64,000 nucleotides of DNA from Eretmocerus hayati (taxonomy: Eukaryota > Arthropoda > Insecta > Hymenoptera > Aphelinidae): positions 90,742,501-90,806,500 of the forward strand of contig CM056743.1 in NCBI GenBank assembly GCA_029851415.1, written 5' to 3'. The position numbers and the translations under genes are program-made. Shown here piece by piece: positions 23,291 to 35,554 of the stretch. The notes under the pieces are model-generated. The model ran no database searches. It saw only the letters and a list, made by a program, of their open reading frames with translations, and had not been told where the DNA came from. Positions within the stretch are counted from its first letter, which is position 1; every line of letters begins with the position of its first letter.

Positions 23291-24164
23291 CTGAAAGAAG
23301 AAAGGAGTGATTGTTGATTATGAACGCGAAGTGTGAGTAGTTTTTTTGAAATATCACACTGGGTAACAGAATTCCGGGTCTGAAACGTCCACTTCAGGAA
23401 AACATACATTTCGTGGATATACTTCGACGTAGAAACCGAATTCAACCCCAATTTCAATCAACTTTTGGACGGTCGGTGACCTCGACATGCTTCATTCTCC
23501 TCGCGACATGAACGGTGTTTACACTGGACGAAGCTCCGATTCGAAAATATGTACTCATTCCCATTGTTACGAGCCTGGCAGTCCGAGTTTGTGAAATATA
23601 ATTTGGAGTGTATCGAGGAATGAGATTTAGTTTTTTCTCTTCAAGTTCAAGTGCACTCAAGGAATTGAGAAGTTCATCGGGTGTATTCAGCTATGTAAAG
23701 CATGAATCGTTGAGATCTCGATGAGGATACAAATTTTTTGCTGGAACAATGACCAACAAGATTCTGACGTCAAGTAAATTTCCTCTCAAAATTAGTTGAC
23801 CAAGCGAGTTTTGATAGGAATTTGAATTTGTTCAGGGAAAGATAGGTTGTAAATGGCTGAGCTCGATTGTCGGTCGATTTTGAGCTAAACGAGATTCTGA
23901 GCTGATCGATGGGGAGATTGCAATTTTTCGAGTGGCATTAATGACAAAATCTGATATGAGAAACAGGTTTTCAAAATATTCTATACTCCTGGATTCTATG
24001 AAGTGTGATTAGCTCAAAAAAGACTTGCTTCATCTTTCGTTGCGAGAAAAAAAACGGATGAGAAATGCAGACAAACTAGTCAATCTTCTCCTGTAGAAGA
24101 TGCACCATGTCTCGCACCACGTACTGGCACAAGCTAAGTACATGTAAAAGAAGTTATTTTTTAC
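23291..24164 (-). other. Intron of paralogue B
   Basis: Runs from GTAAAA at 24,164 to TTTCAG at 23,291 on minus. No other gene recognised. Confidence 0.5.
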
Positions 24165-24323
24165 CTGTAGCATCGGATATTTGAACTCGGGCGGGAACAG
24201 ATGAGCCAAATTTTGAATTATCCTTAGCATCTTTACGGTGACACTCATTTTCAGCTCCATCTTTTTTATGCATCGGAGTTTGCGTTGGGCAGATTTTATC
24301 ATGATCTCCAAGCATCGTGTAAT
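24165..24323 (-). CDS. Upstream exon of BAG paralogue B
   Basis: A 159-nt exon with a clear acceptor (CATTCACACAG) and donor (CTACAG|GTAAAA). It is read in the phase demanded by the BAG exon and encodes a Cys/His/Lys/Asp-containing peptide with FGSSVPARVQISDAT at the end, parallel to the SDAT ending of paralogue A. The Cys/His spacing does not fit a zinc finger I can name. Further 5' exons are expected to the right but were not identified. Confidence 0.55.
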
Positions 24324-26005
24324 CTGTGTGAATGCAATATACAATGAAAAGTTTCAACTCCACTGTCTATTTCACAAGCAATCTAGCAACACGATATGGG
24401 TAAACAACTGAACAAACATGAAGGGTTATAAATCAGGTTGGGAAGTGTGCAAACCTAAATTATGCTAAATGAAGGGGAAATATGAATAATATCTCACAAG
24501 AATGCTTTTTTTACGTGGGAAGTAAAATATGGCACTCGAAAGTTTCAAGAGTAATATATTTTACCATCAGGGTACGGGTTGTGTATCATTTCGAAAAATC
24601 TCATCGTCGTACAAGTAATCAGGCAATGGTTCTCAGCGTGCATCGAATCGTTTTAACAACTCATGATTAAAAAATCGTACTTACTGAGTTTTTAGTAGAC
24701 CGCCGTTGGGTATTTACGTGTCAATCATCGATAAAACACTCGATCCTGCGTAAACTTGAATCGCGCACTTAGCCACTCAACGATTACTCAGGAACTATAT
24801 ATCCTCTTTGATGCTCAAAAAAGCCGTACATGTTCTTGACTGATCCGCAAATCCCATCGAGAGAAATTCGCGATTATCTAGCCTCGTCGCCAATGGTATA
24901 TGCATTCAATCCGTTGAAGTATAGCCATGAGAGGTTAACCGATCAATGTGAACATGAACAACCGGAAGTGCACGATTATCGATTTTTGAGGACTCTTTAA
25001 AAGAGTTATATATTTGCAGTAACCATGACAACGGCTTGTCCTGCAGCCACTTCTGCGCTCTGTCATTTCTGCGTAATGTCAGTGACCCATCAACGGAATC
25101 GAGATAGCTCTTCCCCATCAACTGTGAAAACCAGAAAACCTCGCATAGCTGTCTCAGGATTCTCCCAAGAACCATCTCTGAGTCTTCTCAAACGTCCTGA
25201 GAATTCCTCGACGTCTTTTTTCGAGTTTTTTGTGAACAGCAAAAACTTCCTGAGAACTTTCCTCGGTAGTGCATTGAGGAATCCCGTAGAAATCTCTTGA
25301 GTGCCACCAATAGAATTCTCCAAGATTCTCGAGGGATCGCTTAAGAATACCAAAATTACGGTGTAGCTGAAATAAATCTGTGCAGATTCAGGCTCGATTT
25401 TAGTGATTGCGTCAGCCACAATGACAAATATCGACTGAAATGCTCTTTTAGCTTTACACAAATCTCTTCTCTACTGAGACATGACTCGTAATCTGAACAG
25501 TGCACCTCTCTCTGCTAGTAGAGGGTGTATTTGCTTCATCAATGAAAAGATACTGAGGAAGGGAAGCAAGACGACGACGGAGAGATGAGTCCCGACCCGG
25601 GGACAGATATTCGCAACGAGCGTGAATCGCATTTGAATAGCATTTGACATAGTAGATAGGCAATGCCGGTTCTGCGACATGGGACGCAGATTTCTGCGCC
25701 ATTCCTGCGACGCGGTTTTGGAGTATGGTATTAGGAGAGCCGAGAGGACTGAGTGAGCGACCGCCCGACACTCTCAATTGCCCTGACACCATTCGCCGCC
25801 TCCGCGGCGCGAGTCATTCAGGTGCTGGGAAATACAAAGGTTTCTTGACTCGGTAGGAATAGGTGAAATCGGCGAGCTGGCTATTGAAATATAATCTAAC
25901 GTGCAGCATTGGATGCTGTACGTCATGATCCCAGATACACGCAGTATTCATCCGGCAGAACATGCTCCCAGATACACGCAACATTCCGGAAGTAAAAGTG
26001 ATTTC

Positions 26006-26159
26006 GAAAATTATACCCTCGCTATGTTCCAATATATGATGGGAGGAACGGCCGAATTGCGAGGCATTCCTTATTGAAGCTAGATTTCTTGACAGAGCTT
26101 CCGTCACTCTGATTGTCTGGGGAACATGCATCCCCTATAGAACCACAGAGCCATCGGGA
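26006..26159. repeat. 154-bp direct repeat, copy 1
   Basis: Identical or nearly identical to 26,519-26,672, from GAAAATTATACCC to CCATCGGGA. Function unknown; both copies carry the same 42-residue minus-strand frame. Confidence 0.9.
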
Positions 26160-26518
26160 AGATATCAAGAACCCAACTCCAATATCATTATAAGTCTCAA
26201 ATGTAGAGCTGATGGTAGTTTCCATCCTTGTCTCTACACCGTACAGACATATTCGAACTGTGAAAAAGATGTGTGATATTATGTGTGTGTTTCGCCCTGG
26301 TCTCTCTCTTGGGCTCGTCAGTGAGACGAAGAGAGACCTGTCTCAGACACTATTGTAAATTGGGTGGATTGACATCAGGTTAGAGAAGGGTTAACATTGA
26401 AATTTTTGTAAAACAACCATGGAAAAAGGTTGCCATCTAGTGATAAAGACACGAAGCAGATGTTGAGCTTCGTGTGGTAAACGACTCTATACGGCCTCAT
26501 GTCGTTTGGTGGGATAAT

Positions 26519-26672
26519 GAAAATTATACCCTCGCTATGTTCCAATATATGATGGGAGGAACGGCCGAATTGCGAGGCATTCCTTATTGAAGCTAGATTT
26601 CTTGACAGAGCTTCCGTCACTCTGATTGTCTGGGGAACATGCATCCCCTATAGAACCACAGAGCCATCGGGA
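26519..26672. repeat. 154-bp direct repeat, copy 2
   Basis: Second copy in the same orientation, about 360 bp after the first. The phrase TAAAAGTGATTTC lies before copy 1 and after copy 2, hinting at a larger rearranged unit. Confidence 0.9.
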
Positions 26673-28505
26673 TATAAAAGTGATTTCATCCAGCTAGGCT
26701 TCCAAGTGCGATAAGAGTAGTCTCACCTCTCAAGGTGAGGCGTGTGACAATACGATGCTACGTTGCGAGATCATGCTTCAATGTATGAATGACCTTGTCC
26801 ACTGTGGTCTCTGAAAAATTGTAGCCCAATAATGAAATGGAGAATTATATTAGATGGACGTCTGCATCTTTAGCATCTACAATTCTTTCGTCACCGCTCT
26901 CGAAGTATCCACACACGGAGTTAATGAAACATCATCCGTCATAGAGATACCTCCATATACTCTGTCTCTCTCAGTCCTGCTCAAAGCGAGGATCAGCTCG
27001 CTGGGTTTTAGTGTTTTAATGGGATTAGTGTAATATTTTGGGAGAAGTATTCGTGCGCAACGAGGTTGGCCGAAAGCTAGTACGTAACTCATGTATTTCC
27101 ATGGTGATGTATCAAATTTCAGACGTGTTATTTTGATACTCGTTTGATAATTTAGAGGTCAACTCCGATCAGTTTTTCATCCGATGACGTGATTCAAGCG
27201 GAAGTCCTTATATGTAATACACATGAACTGCGGGCGCCTGTATAGCTTGCGCCCGTAACAGTCCCGCATTCAAGATTTTGAAACTTGTAAAGCTTTCATT
27301 GATTGCTCACTCTCAATCAGGTCATGACTATAGAATCCGACGCATCATTATCTGATTGCGCATGGAATTAGAATTAGGAAGTCAGTAGTGCATATTAATC
27401 TCGTATCCAAGGTTTTGGAACTCAAGAAACTCCTATCTCTTTTCATTGCGCTTTCACAAGGGCTATTAAATACTCAAGAGAGTGGTTAAAACATCCAGTG
27501 ATAGATGACCATTAAAATTCAATGACGCATTTGATGGAAGCATTAAGAAAAACTCGATTTCACATTCAGGGTTATGGGATCTAAGAGCTCCATGGTTTAT
27601 GTAATTATTTCTCACTCCACGGTCACATAAAAAATTCCATCAATCTAATCACCAAGTTGTTGAGGAAATAACGCTAACTATTTTTGTCATACCGTGTCTT
27701 TGATTTTGCTCCATTGAGTAACTAGATGATGCTGCGTCGAATTTGGTGATCATGATGTAACAAAGAATGGTCAATCCCTACTTCACACACATACCATAGG
27801 GAGGTAACAAGAATAAATACTGCGTAGTCTTCGGGTTCCGGAAACAGTCGATTCGAAGCAGCTCAGTGTGCAATTTAGTGAGAGTTAACTATTTCCATAG
27901 CTCTGATGTGATCGAGGATATCATATTTTCGTCTTTCTGGTGTGATCGGGAAAATTCCATTCAATCTACAATATGTGTCGGAATAGGTGTACATCCCGTA
28001 ACCGGGCTATAGATCGCGTTTTGTAATTTATTTTGGTATTTTCAGAATTTTTTGTAATAATTTCTATTTTTTGTAACTTTTAATTCAAAATGTGGTTTCA
28101 ATCATTACATTTGTAATGCTCCAAAGCGGGTGCCAACTTCGGGCACGTAATGATTTGCCACTAAACATTATACAACAAACAAGCGTTTGTTGTGTAATGA
28201 TGAGTGTAGTGCCATAACGAGGTTAAGTCTGAGTATTAATTGTCTTTCCCCTAAATGTAATTAATTTATCACTTATTTGCGACGATCCGATGGTGGTTCC
28301 GAGAGTGATGTGCGCTAGAGTTTATTTTCGCGAAGGTGTGGGCATTGTTTGAATTGCGAGCGAGGCCGCGCGGTGGAGCGCATAAGATGCAGATGTCTGC
28401 TGTCGGGTCCACGTGTTGCAGGCGATTCTACATCTGTCTAAGCCCATTTTAAATTACCACAAGTGACAACCCGAGACTTCTCTGCTGCGCCCAGCAAACA
28501 TTTCG

Positions 28506-29507
28506 TCCGATAAGACAAGTTATCAGATGTCGGGATTTTGACGAAAACTTGTCGCAGTCTGGCAGTCGGAAAAACATCGGCAGAATCGACATTTAAAATT
28601 GGAGCCAAAGTGCATACGATGCACTGCGATTAGCCTGCGATGCATGCTGCTCTGAATTGTGATCATTTACGGGAGTTAAAAATTAAGTTTCCTGAAGGAA
28701 ACTCTAGCTTTGCTATGGCGCAAACGACATTTTCGACCCTTGCTCACGAGGACAAGTCGAAATCCGTGTGTGCGACGTAAGCAGCTAGAAATGAATTTGC
28801 TCCGCTACGTGACGAAAGCGAATGCACCACGCGAGAGGATTTTAGGCGTGCACTTCATCTCTTATGGGGGCTCGTCTAATGAGTCATATTCCAGTTCATT
28901 TCGCAGTTTCCTTCGTCGCTTTCCATTATATGGAGTCAAATAAGAGTCTTTTCATGTGGTGAGGAGCGATTCTAAGAAAAGTCACGTTAAATTAGGCGCA
29001 TTGCAATTCGTTTTGTAACGTGCTCGTAAAATCGATTAGGAATAGAATTTTGCGATTTTCCGAAGCACTCAAAGTTGCGACAGACAAAATGGGCTACAGT
29101 GCGTTGGAATTCATCGCATCAATTTGGATGGGCAAAGCTTTCAGTAGCACTGTAAAAAAATGTTCCGAAGAACTTCAACCAAATGGTTGAATAGACTAGT
29201 TGAATTTTCAACCAAACTGGTTGAATTTTCAACCAAATTTGCTGAATTTTCCATTCAATCATCTGGTCGAATTTTTCATTCAACGAGTTGGTTGAAGTTT
29301 TTCGGAAAATTTTTTTACAGTGAACTTACAAAAAAAATTCAAAATTAGCAAGAGCAGTGTTTTTGCTTCAAGAAACGCATAGGGAATGCTGGATCATGCG
29401 AAACATAACATTATTTCAAATTCTTATGTAACAAACATTGCAAAAATGCGTGACAACTACTGCGAGAGCAAACATTTGCAATCTTCGTTGAGGACAAAGT
29501 TTTTGGT
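28506..29507. other. Left-arm-only segment
   Basis: Sequence present only in the left arm. It holds the short frame at 28,710-28,943 (no recognised product) and a small MITE. Either an insertion on the left or a deletion on the right; the templated patch at 34,212 favours deletion and repair on the right. Confidence 0.6.
29148..29322. mobile_element. 175-bp foldback MITE with internal CAACCA motifs
   Basis: Inverted ends CACTGTAAAAAAATGTTCCG and the near inverse. The interior is a run of TTCAACCAAA/TTGGTTGAA motifs in both orientations. Confidence 0.75.
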
Positions 29508-30636
29508 GTTCATGTCAAGGTGGTCATGCTCGTAACATTCTCACCTGAAGAGCTTGAAGCATGCGCTGTCTGGCTCGGGGAAAAAAACTTAGATGAGCTA
29601 TCTATGTAGACCGTATCAAATATAGGTCTTCTTAAATACTCGCTTGGGCTTGTTCTTCACTGACTAATCAGCGTTATACTCATTTGGAATTTTCAGACGC
29701 ATATTGAGAATTAGATCGATTGATCCATTGTTGGAATCTGGTGACTATTGCATCAGGTTAGTCTATTGAGCTGTAGCCGCTGCTCAGGCAGATCCGCAAG
29801 TGCACCACTCTGTAGCCTTTTGAAGAACTAAAAGCTCGATGCAGAGCCGGTTATCAACGGACTGAGGCACGTGCCAATCAGAGCCACCGTTAGCGTCTGA
29901 GCAGAGCAGACTGTTGCAGTCACTAATACAATTGTAGGAGAGATAGAATTTCATGATTCTAATTAGCAAATTGAACTCATGGTGTTGACAAGCGCGGCGC
30001 TATAAGTATGTGAGCTGATTTTCTACGAGTTTTTGAATGAGTGTGAGGGCTCCGTGGATAAAAATTCTTGCAGGTTGTCATTAGCCTCATCTGTCACATA
30101 CTATAGACATTAAATCAAGTTTCTGGGCGTGAATATGCATAATTACAATAGAATTCGTTCTCTCTCAGAAATTATGGTGGAAAAAGTCTCTAATTTTCAT
30201 CAGTCGTACTGTGCTGATCATCTAGCTAAAATTTGGACATTATAATAATTCAATTTGCCTTGAACGAAACCAATATCAACTTTTCAGCTTTTGCCTTTTT
30301 AGATATACTCGACAAAAGTGAAGTCGAGGTGTCAAATGAATTTGAGCGAATTGGAATGAGCTTCATGAAGATTTGATTCACGAATCTGTGAAAGACCACA
30401 GATGGTCATGAACATATCCAATCAAAATTATTACGGTTCAGATGCGCGGTCACATCACTCCTCAGCAAAATTCTTCGTTCGATTGCGATCGTCAGCACCA
30501 ACCTTTTGCGTGTGAATGAGGGTATTTGTGATGGAAAGTTGCGGAAGGTCTCGTTGGTGTGATGACAGATAAAGAGTTACGCCACGATTTTGCGCCACGC
30601 CTCGACGCCCTATCGCACGCCGAGACCAAAAAAATT

Positions 30637-30924
30637 AGCAACCCTTCGATCCACCGGTTAAGGTTGAGGTCCACTATGAGTGTCTCAAGTGACCCGACAC
30701 GTTTCGCCGCAACCTCGTGGGAACCGATGGCGCTGCTGCTGGGGATCGAGCGCAACGATGCCGAAACGTTGTGGACCCCGTTGCCGGAACATTCAAAGTA
30801 GACCTTTTTCCCGTTGACGCAACGGGGGCAGCGACGTTCCGGGCAGGAAAATGGTACGTGGCACGGTTGCGCTGACACGGTGCCACAACGTTCCGGCAAC
30901 AGACCCTTGTTTGCTGGGCTAGGG
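30637..30924. other. GC-rich core block with short inverted repeats
   Basis: Motifs GCCGAAACGTTGTGG (about 30,758) and CCACAACGTTCCGGC (about 30,883) are inverted, with further GTTGCCGGAAC pieces between. Much more GC-rich than its surroundings. No gene: opposite-strand frames overlap across it. Confidence 0.6.
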
Positions 30925-31301
30925 CACGCTACCGTAGCGCACGCTACCGTAGCGCACGCTACCGTAGCGCACGTTACCGTAGCGCACGCGCTACCTTAGC
31001 ACAGGCTACCTCAACGCACGCTACCTCGAGGTTCGCTACCGTAGCGCACGCTACCGTAGCGCACGCTACCTAAGCGCAGGCTACCGTAGCGCACGCTACC
31101 TGAGCGCAGGCTACCTCAACGCACGCTACCTTAGGTTTCGCTACCGTAGCGCACGCTACCTTGAAATTCGCTACCGTAACGCACAATACCGTAGCGCAGG
31201 CTACCTCAACGCACGCTACCAAAGGTTTCGCTACCTTAGCGCACGCTATTTTGGTTTAGCGCACGCTACGCCAGCGCACGCTACTTTAGCACACGCTACT
31301 T
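30925..31301. repeat. 15-bp tandem repeat CTACCGTAGCGCACG
   Basis: About 25 variant units. Each contains GCTAC-C-GTAGC, an 11-bp perfect inverted repeat, so the array is a string of potential mini-hairpins. Units decay toward the right end (CTACCTCAACGCACG, CTACTTTAGCACACG). There are no unique spacers, so it is not a CRISPR array. Confidence 0.9.
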
Positions 31302-33087
31302 TTGTACTTGTCATGAAAAAATTTCAATAGGTCGTAAATCAATGTCTTTCGTCGGTGGATTTTGAAAATAAACTCAACTATTTCAATATCCCCCAGATCT
31401 GGATTGGTCGATAATGAGGCCCGGACGGCATTTTTGCACCAGAAAAATAAGTGTTATCGTATTTTTTTGTTAACGAATAGAAAAAAAACTGACCACGGTG
31501 GCGACGCGAGCTTTTTTGGTAAAAAATCTATGTCAAGCAATGTTGTGGCGTTTCGTATCCGGATGGGTGACCGTCTTACTTTGCAAATTTTAGCTTGTTT
31601 GGGATCAGGAACTGGACGAACGCAAGATAAATGGTCCCCCATCCGGATACGACCACCCTCGAAACATTGCTTAATTTTTTTTTGTTCATCAAAAGTCATG
31701 AAGACTTTTCGATCAGGTAGTTGCCAAATAGTGGGAAGTCGACCAATTTTCCACAGCGATGATTTGGATGCAAAAGAGGAAATTAGTGCCGCAAAAATCG
31801 ATCTTTTCATCAGAGAAAAAATTTGTGATGCTGATCCTGTATGACTTTGGAATCGTATCAGTATAATTTGTTCCGCGAGATTCTTTAGAATGCAGTTCGT
31901 CCAACGGTACTCGAGCATGCAATCGCATGAAATGAGGAAAGGTTGATACCAAGTGTTGATAATCGAAGTATGCATGCTGGTGGGAAGGATATTTCGACTC
32001 TTGATCCCCAGAAAAAATTAGAGGTAATGGTTCAATCTCTCTGATCATCTTCGATTTGAACAATAAATCTGAATTATTACTTATGATTCGTCAATGCAGG
32101 TTGAAATTGACACTGAATCAGACGATGAAATGCTTAAGAGATCAAAATTTGGACGCATAATCAAGCCGCGTAAAAGGTTGGATCTTTGAATGCTTGCCTA
32201 AAAGTTAACTCTCAAGGCCGGCTGGGAGAATGAGAACTATGCCTTTCGAATGATTCAGGAAGATGTGTTACTGGTTTATATCTGTATTTTTTTTTAAATA
32301 AGCGACCCATGCCGAAATCATTCAATATTTTCCAGTTAGTGAATTTACTCAATTTTTTATAACCTTTTTTTCATCGATTATTGAATAACTAACTCTCAAC
32401 CTATATGCATACATTAGTATTCATCACATCCAGATCCATGTTTTGATCATTCATAATAACGAATTTCAACCACGATAGTAAATAAAGCCTTCACAATCAT
32501 TCACAGATATTCTAATCCGCCCACACATCTCTACAGGATGTTCCATGTCCCAAAGTACTTTTGTGTGAGCAACTGTTCAGATATTGTATCAGACAGTGAT
32601 TTCTCTGAAATCCGCTCATGAGATACTGCAAACTCGTTTTGAGATGAAAAATTCCTATATCAATTATTGAAATTCGAGGATAATGAGCTCCCAATAGATA
32701 GCTTCTAAAAAAGGCCTAAAATTGTCCTCAGATTTTCTCGGAACATGTTCAAGACACCATTTGGGCCCAATTGAACTGATTTTATAAAAACCAAAGCTCC
32801 GACAACACTCATCCTTCTTAAACATATCAGAAAGAATTTTCTACGTTAAAATGAGTACTTCAAAGAAAAACAAATTTCAAACTGATAATCGAGCCCAGCA
32901 ACTTCTAAGAAATATTCATCGAGAACACATTTTGGCGATCTAGACATCATTCAATTACTGACCTGATTCTAATTGAGCAAATAAAGAACGTCTCTCTCAG
33001 GTGGTTCCTCAATTTCTTGAGGTAATTTTCTATTTGATCACTAGCGAGAGGCAATGATGGCAGAAAATCATTGGCTGAAATTGAATT
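31302..33087. other. Core of the 6.9-kb element, no recognised gene
   Basis: Contains a frame at 31,362-31,844 (plus) overlapped on minus by 31,454-31,975 and 31,713-32,063. None shows transposase motifs. Frames near 31,535-31,673 are mirrored by the hairpin there. Confidence 0.4.
31535..31673. repeat. Inverted repeat with CGTATCCGGATGGG arms
   Basis: AAGCAATGTT...CGTATCCGGATGGG on the left and CCCATCCGGATACG...AACATTGCTT on the right, imperfect between, forming a foldback of about 139 bp. Confidence 0.75.
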
Positions 33088-34211
33088 TTTTTGGTCTCGG
33101 CGTGCGATAGGGCGTCGAGGCGTGGCGCAAAATCGTGGCGTAACTCTTCATCTGTCATCACACCAACGAGACCTTCCGCAAGTTTCCATCACAAATACCC
33201 TCATTCACACGCAAAAGGTTGGTGCTGACGATCGCAATCGAACGAAGAATTTTGCTGTGGAGTGATGTGACCACGCATCTGAACCGTAATAATTTTGATT
33301 GGATATTTTCATGACCATCTGTGGTCTTTCACAGATTCGTGAATCAAATCTTCATGAAGCTCATTCCAATTCGCTCAAATTCATTTGACACCTCGACTGC
33401 ACTTTTGTCGAGTATATCTAAAAAGGCAGAAGCTGAAAAGTTGATATTGGTTTCGTTCAAGGCAAATTGAATTAGTATAATGTCCATATTTTAGCTACAT
33501 GATCAGCACAGTACGACTGATGGAAATTAGAGACTTTTTCCACCATAATTTCTGAGAGAGAATGAACTCTATTGTAATTATGCATATTCACGCCCAGAAA
33601 CTTGATTTAATGTCTATAGTATGTGACAGATCAGGCTAATGACAACCTGCAAGAATTTTTAACCACGGAGCCCTCACACTCATTCAAAAACTCGTAGAAA
33701 ATCAGCTCACATACTTATAGCGCCGCGCTTGTCAACACCATGAGTTCAATTTGCTAATTAGAATCATGAAATTCTATCTCTCCTACAATTGTATTAGTGA
33801 CTGCAACAGTCTGCTCTGCTCAGACGCTAACGGTGGCTCTGATGGGCACGTGCCCCAGTCCGTTGATAACCGGCTCTGCATCGAGCTTCTAGTTTTTCAA
33901 AAGGCTACAGAGTGGTGCACTTGCGGATCTGCCTGAGCAGCGGCGACAGCTCAATAGACTAACCTGATGCAATAGTCACCAGATTCCAACAATGGATCAA
34001 TCGATCTAATTCTCGATTTGCGTCTGAAAATTCCAAATGAGTATAACGCTGATTAGTCAGTGAAGAACAAGCCCAAGCGAGTATTTAAGAAGACCTATAT
34101 TTGATACGGTCTACATAGATAGCTCATCTAAGTTTTTTTCCCCGAGCCAGACAGCGCCTGCTTCAAGCTCTTCAGGTGAGAATGTTACGAGCATGACCAC
34201 CTTGACATGAA

Positions 34212-34269
34212 CTTGTCAACACCATGAGTTCAATTTGCTAATTAGAATCATGAAATTCTATCTCTCCTA
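34212..34269. repeat. 58-bp templated copy of 33,728-33,785
   Basis: Base-for-base repeat (CTTGTCAACACCATGAGTTC... to CTCTCCTA) of a segment about 480 bp to the left. It sits exactly where the right arm lacks the 1-kb segment found in the left arm. Confidence 0.85.
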
Positions 34270-34821
34270 AATGAAAACATTACGAAATGTTTGCTGGGCG
34301 CAGCAGAGAAGTCTCGGGTTGTCACTTGTGGTAATTTAAAATGGGCTTAGACAGATGTAGAATCGCCTGCAACACGTGGACCCGACAGCAGACATCTGCA
34401 TCTTATGCGCTCCACCGCGCGGCCTTGCTCGCGATTCAAACAATGCCCACACCTTCGCGAAAATAAACTCTAGCGCACATCACTCTCGGAACCACCATCG
34501 GATCGTCGCAAATAAGTGATAAATTAATTACATTTAGGGGAAAGACAATTAATACTCAGACTTAACCTCGATATGGCATTACACTCATCATTACACAACA
34601 AACGCTTGTTTGTTGTGTAATGTTTAGTGGCAAATCATTACGTGCCCGAAGTTGGCACCCGCTTTGAAGCATTACAAATGTAATGATTGAAACCACATTT
34701 TGAATTAAAAGTTACAAAAAATAGAAACTATTACAAAAAATTCTGAAAATACCAAAATAAATTACAAAACGCGATCTATAGCCCGGTTACGGGATGTACA
34801 CCTATTCCGACACATATTGTA

Positions 34822-35554
34822 TATCAACATTTTCCAATTTGTGGGTATTATAGAATAGAGAGCTGCACAAGCATCTGGATTCTAAGAAAGTGATTTTTCT
34901 GATGATTCTACCATTTCTCCTTAACATATACTATGTTTTATTGTAAAAATTAATCATCTCTTACAATTCTTTTACATCTTGCCTTTTTGTAACAAATCGT
35001 CGATTTCCGTGATGCTGCGAGCCATTACCAAACTGCGTAATGCACGCGAGCATTGCAAGTAACGTGGTATTCAATTACGACCCATAAGTGTCACGCGTTT
35101 TCGAATTACGAATGTAATTGACGGAAGAATTACCCTAATAATGTAATGCGTGAAGCCATTACGGTAATGCCACGCCCAATTCCACCTGATCGTTGTAACG
35201 CGTCCTCGCGTTACCAACAGTAGCCGTAATGCGGACTTACATTACGTTGCGTTGTGATACGACGCTACAAAGTTCCTATAAAACGAACCCCGCAGAATCA
35301 TTAAAAATCAATCCGTTTCGAGCCACCGAGTGTGTATATATCTACTGTATAATATTCGCCGCGCGGGCCTGGGCCCTTGGTGTGTTGCCTGTACTCCGAT
35401 TTCAGCCCGGCCGCCGCGCCGCTTTCGCGCCAATGTTGTGACGCACCTCCACGATCGTTGTGCCACGAATGTGTATCGAACTTTAAGCAGTGCCTACACA
35501 GACTCATCATCGCGCCGCGCTCTCGAGACAAGCATGGCTACCTCGTCCAACAGC
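34822..35554 (+). promoter_or_regulatory. GTAATG-rich region with TATA box and cut-off ATG
   Basis: From about 35,020 to 35,260 the motif GTAATG/CATTAC and its variants recur in both orientations at short spacing. TATAAAA follows at 35,277-35,283, and an ATG in good context (AAGCATGG) is at 35,534. The frame from that ATG is interrupted after seven codons by the LTR relic starting at 35,555. This looks like the promoter and first codons of an element-borne or host gene whose body is missing. The factor bound, if any, is unknown. Confidence 0.4.

Larger units (their letters stand above)
24324..27966. other. Region without recognised gene; contains a duplicated block
   Basis: Several minus-strand frames (24,906-25,175; 25,090-25,461; 25,454-25,792; 26,877-27,092) carry no motif I can name and overlap one another. 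Missing 5' exons of the BAG genes could lie here. A short GC hairpin (GGGCGC...GCGCCC) is near 27,230. Confidence 0.4.
27967..34821. mobile_element. 6.9-kb element with kilobase-long inverted arms
   Basis: The termini TACAATATGTGTCGGAATAG are inverted at 27,967 and 34,821. The left arm matches the right arm in two blocks: 27,967-28,505 with 34,283-34,821, and 29,508 to about 30,636 with about 33,088-34,212. A 1-kb segment in the left arm (28,506-29,507) is absent on the right, where a 58-bp patch lies instead. The core (30,637-33,087) has GC-rich and tandem-repeat sequence but no recognisable transposase. I see no clear target duplication. Likely a non-autonomous DNA transposon with very long inverted repeats; superfamily not assigned. 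Confidence 0.8.

Noticed and set aside
30925..31301. CRISPR-like array
   Set aside because: Repeats are contiguous with no unique spacers, and the setting is a eukaryotic transposon.
31362..31975. Opposing frames in the core of the 6.9-kb element as a transposase
   Set aside because: No DDE or other catalytic pattern; part of the frame is a mirrored hairpin.
27967..34821. A second Polinton, suggested by the long inverted arms
   Set aside because: No polymerase, integrase, ATPase or capsid gene, and the termini do not look like Polinton ends.
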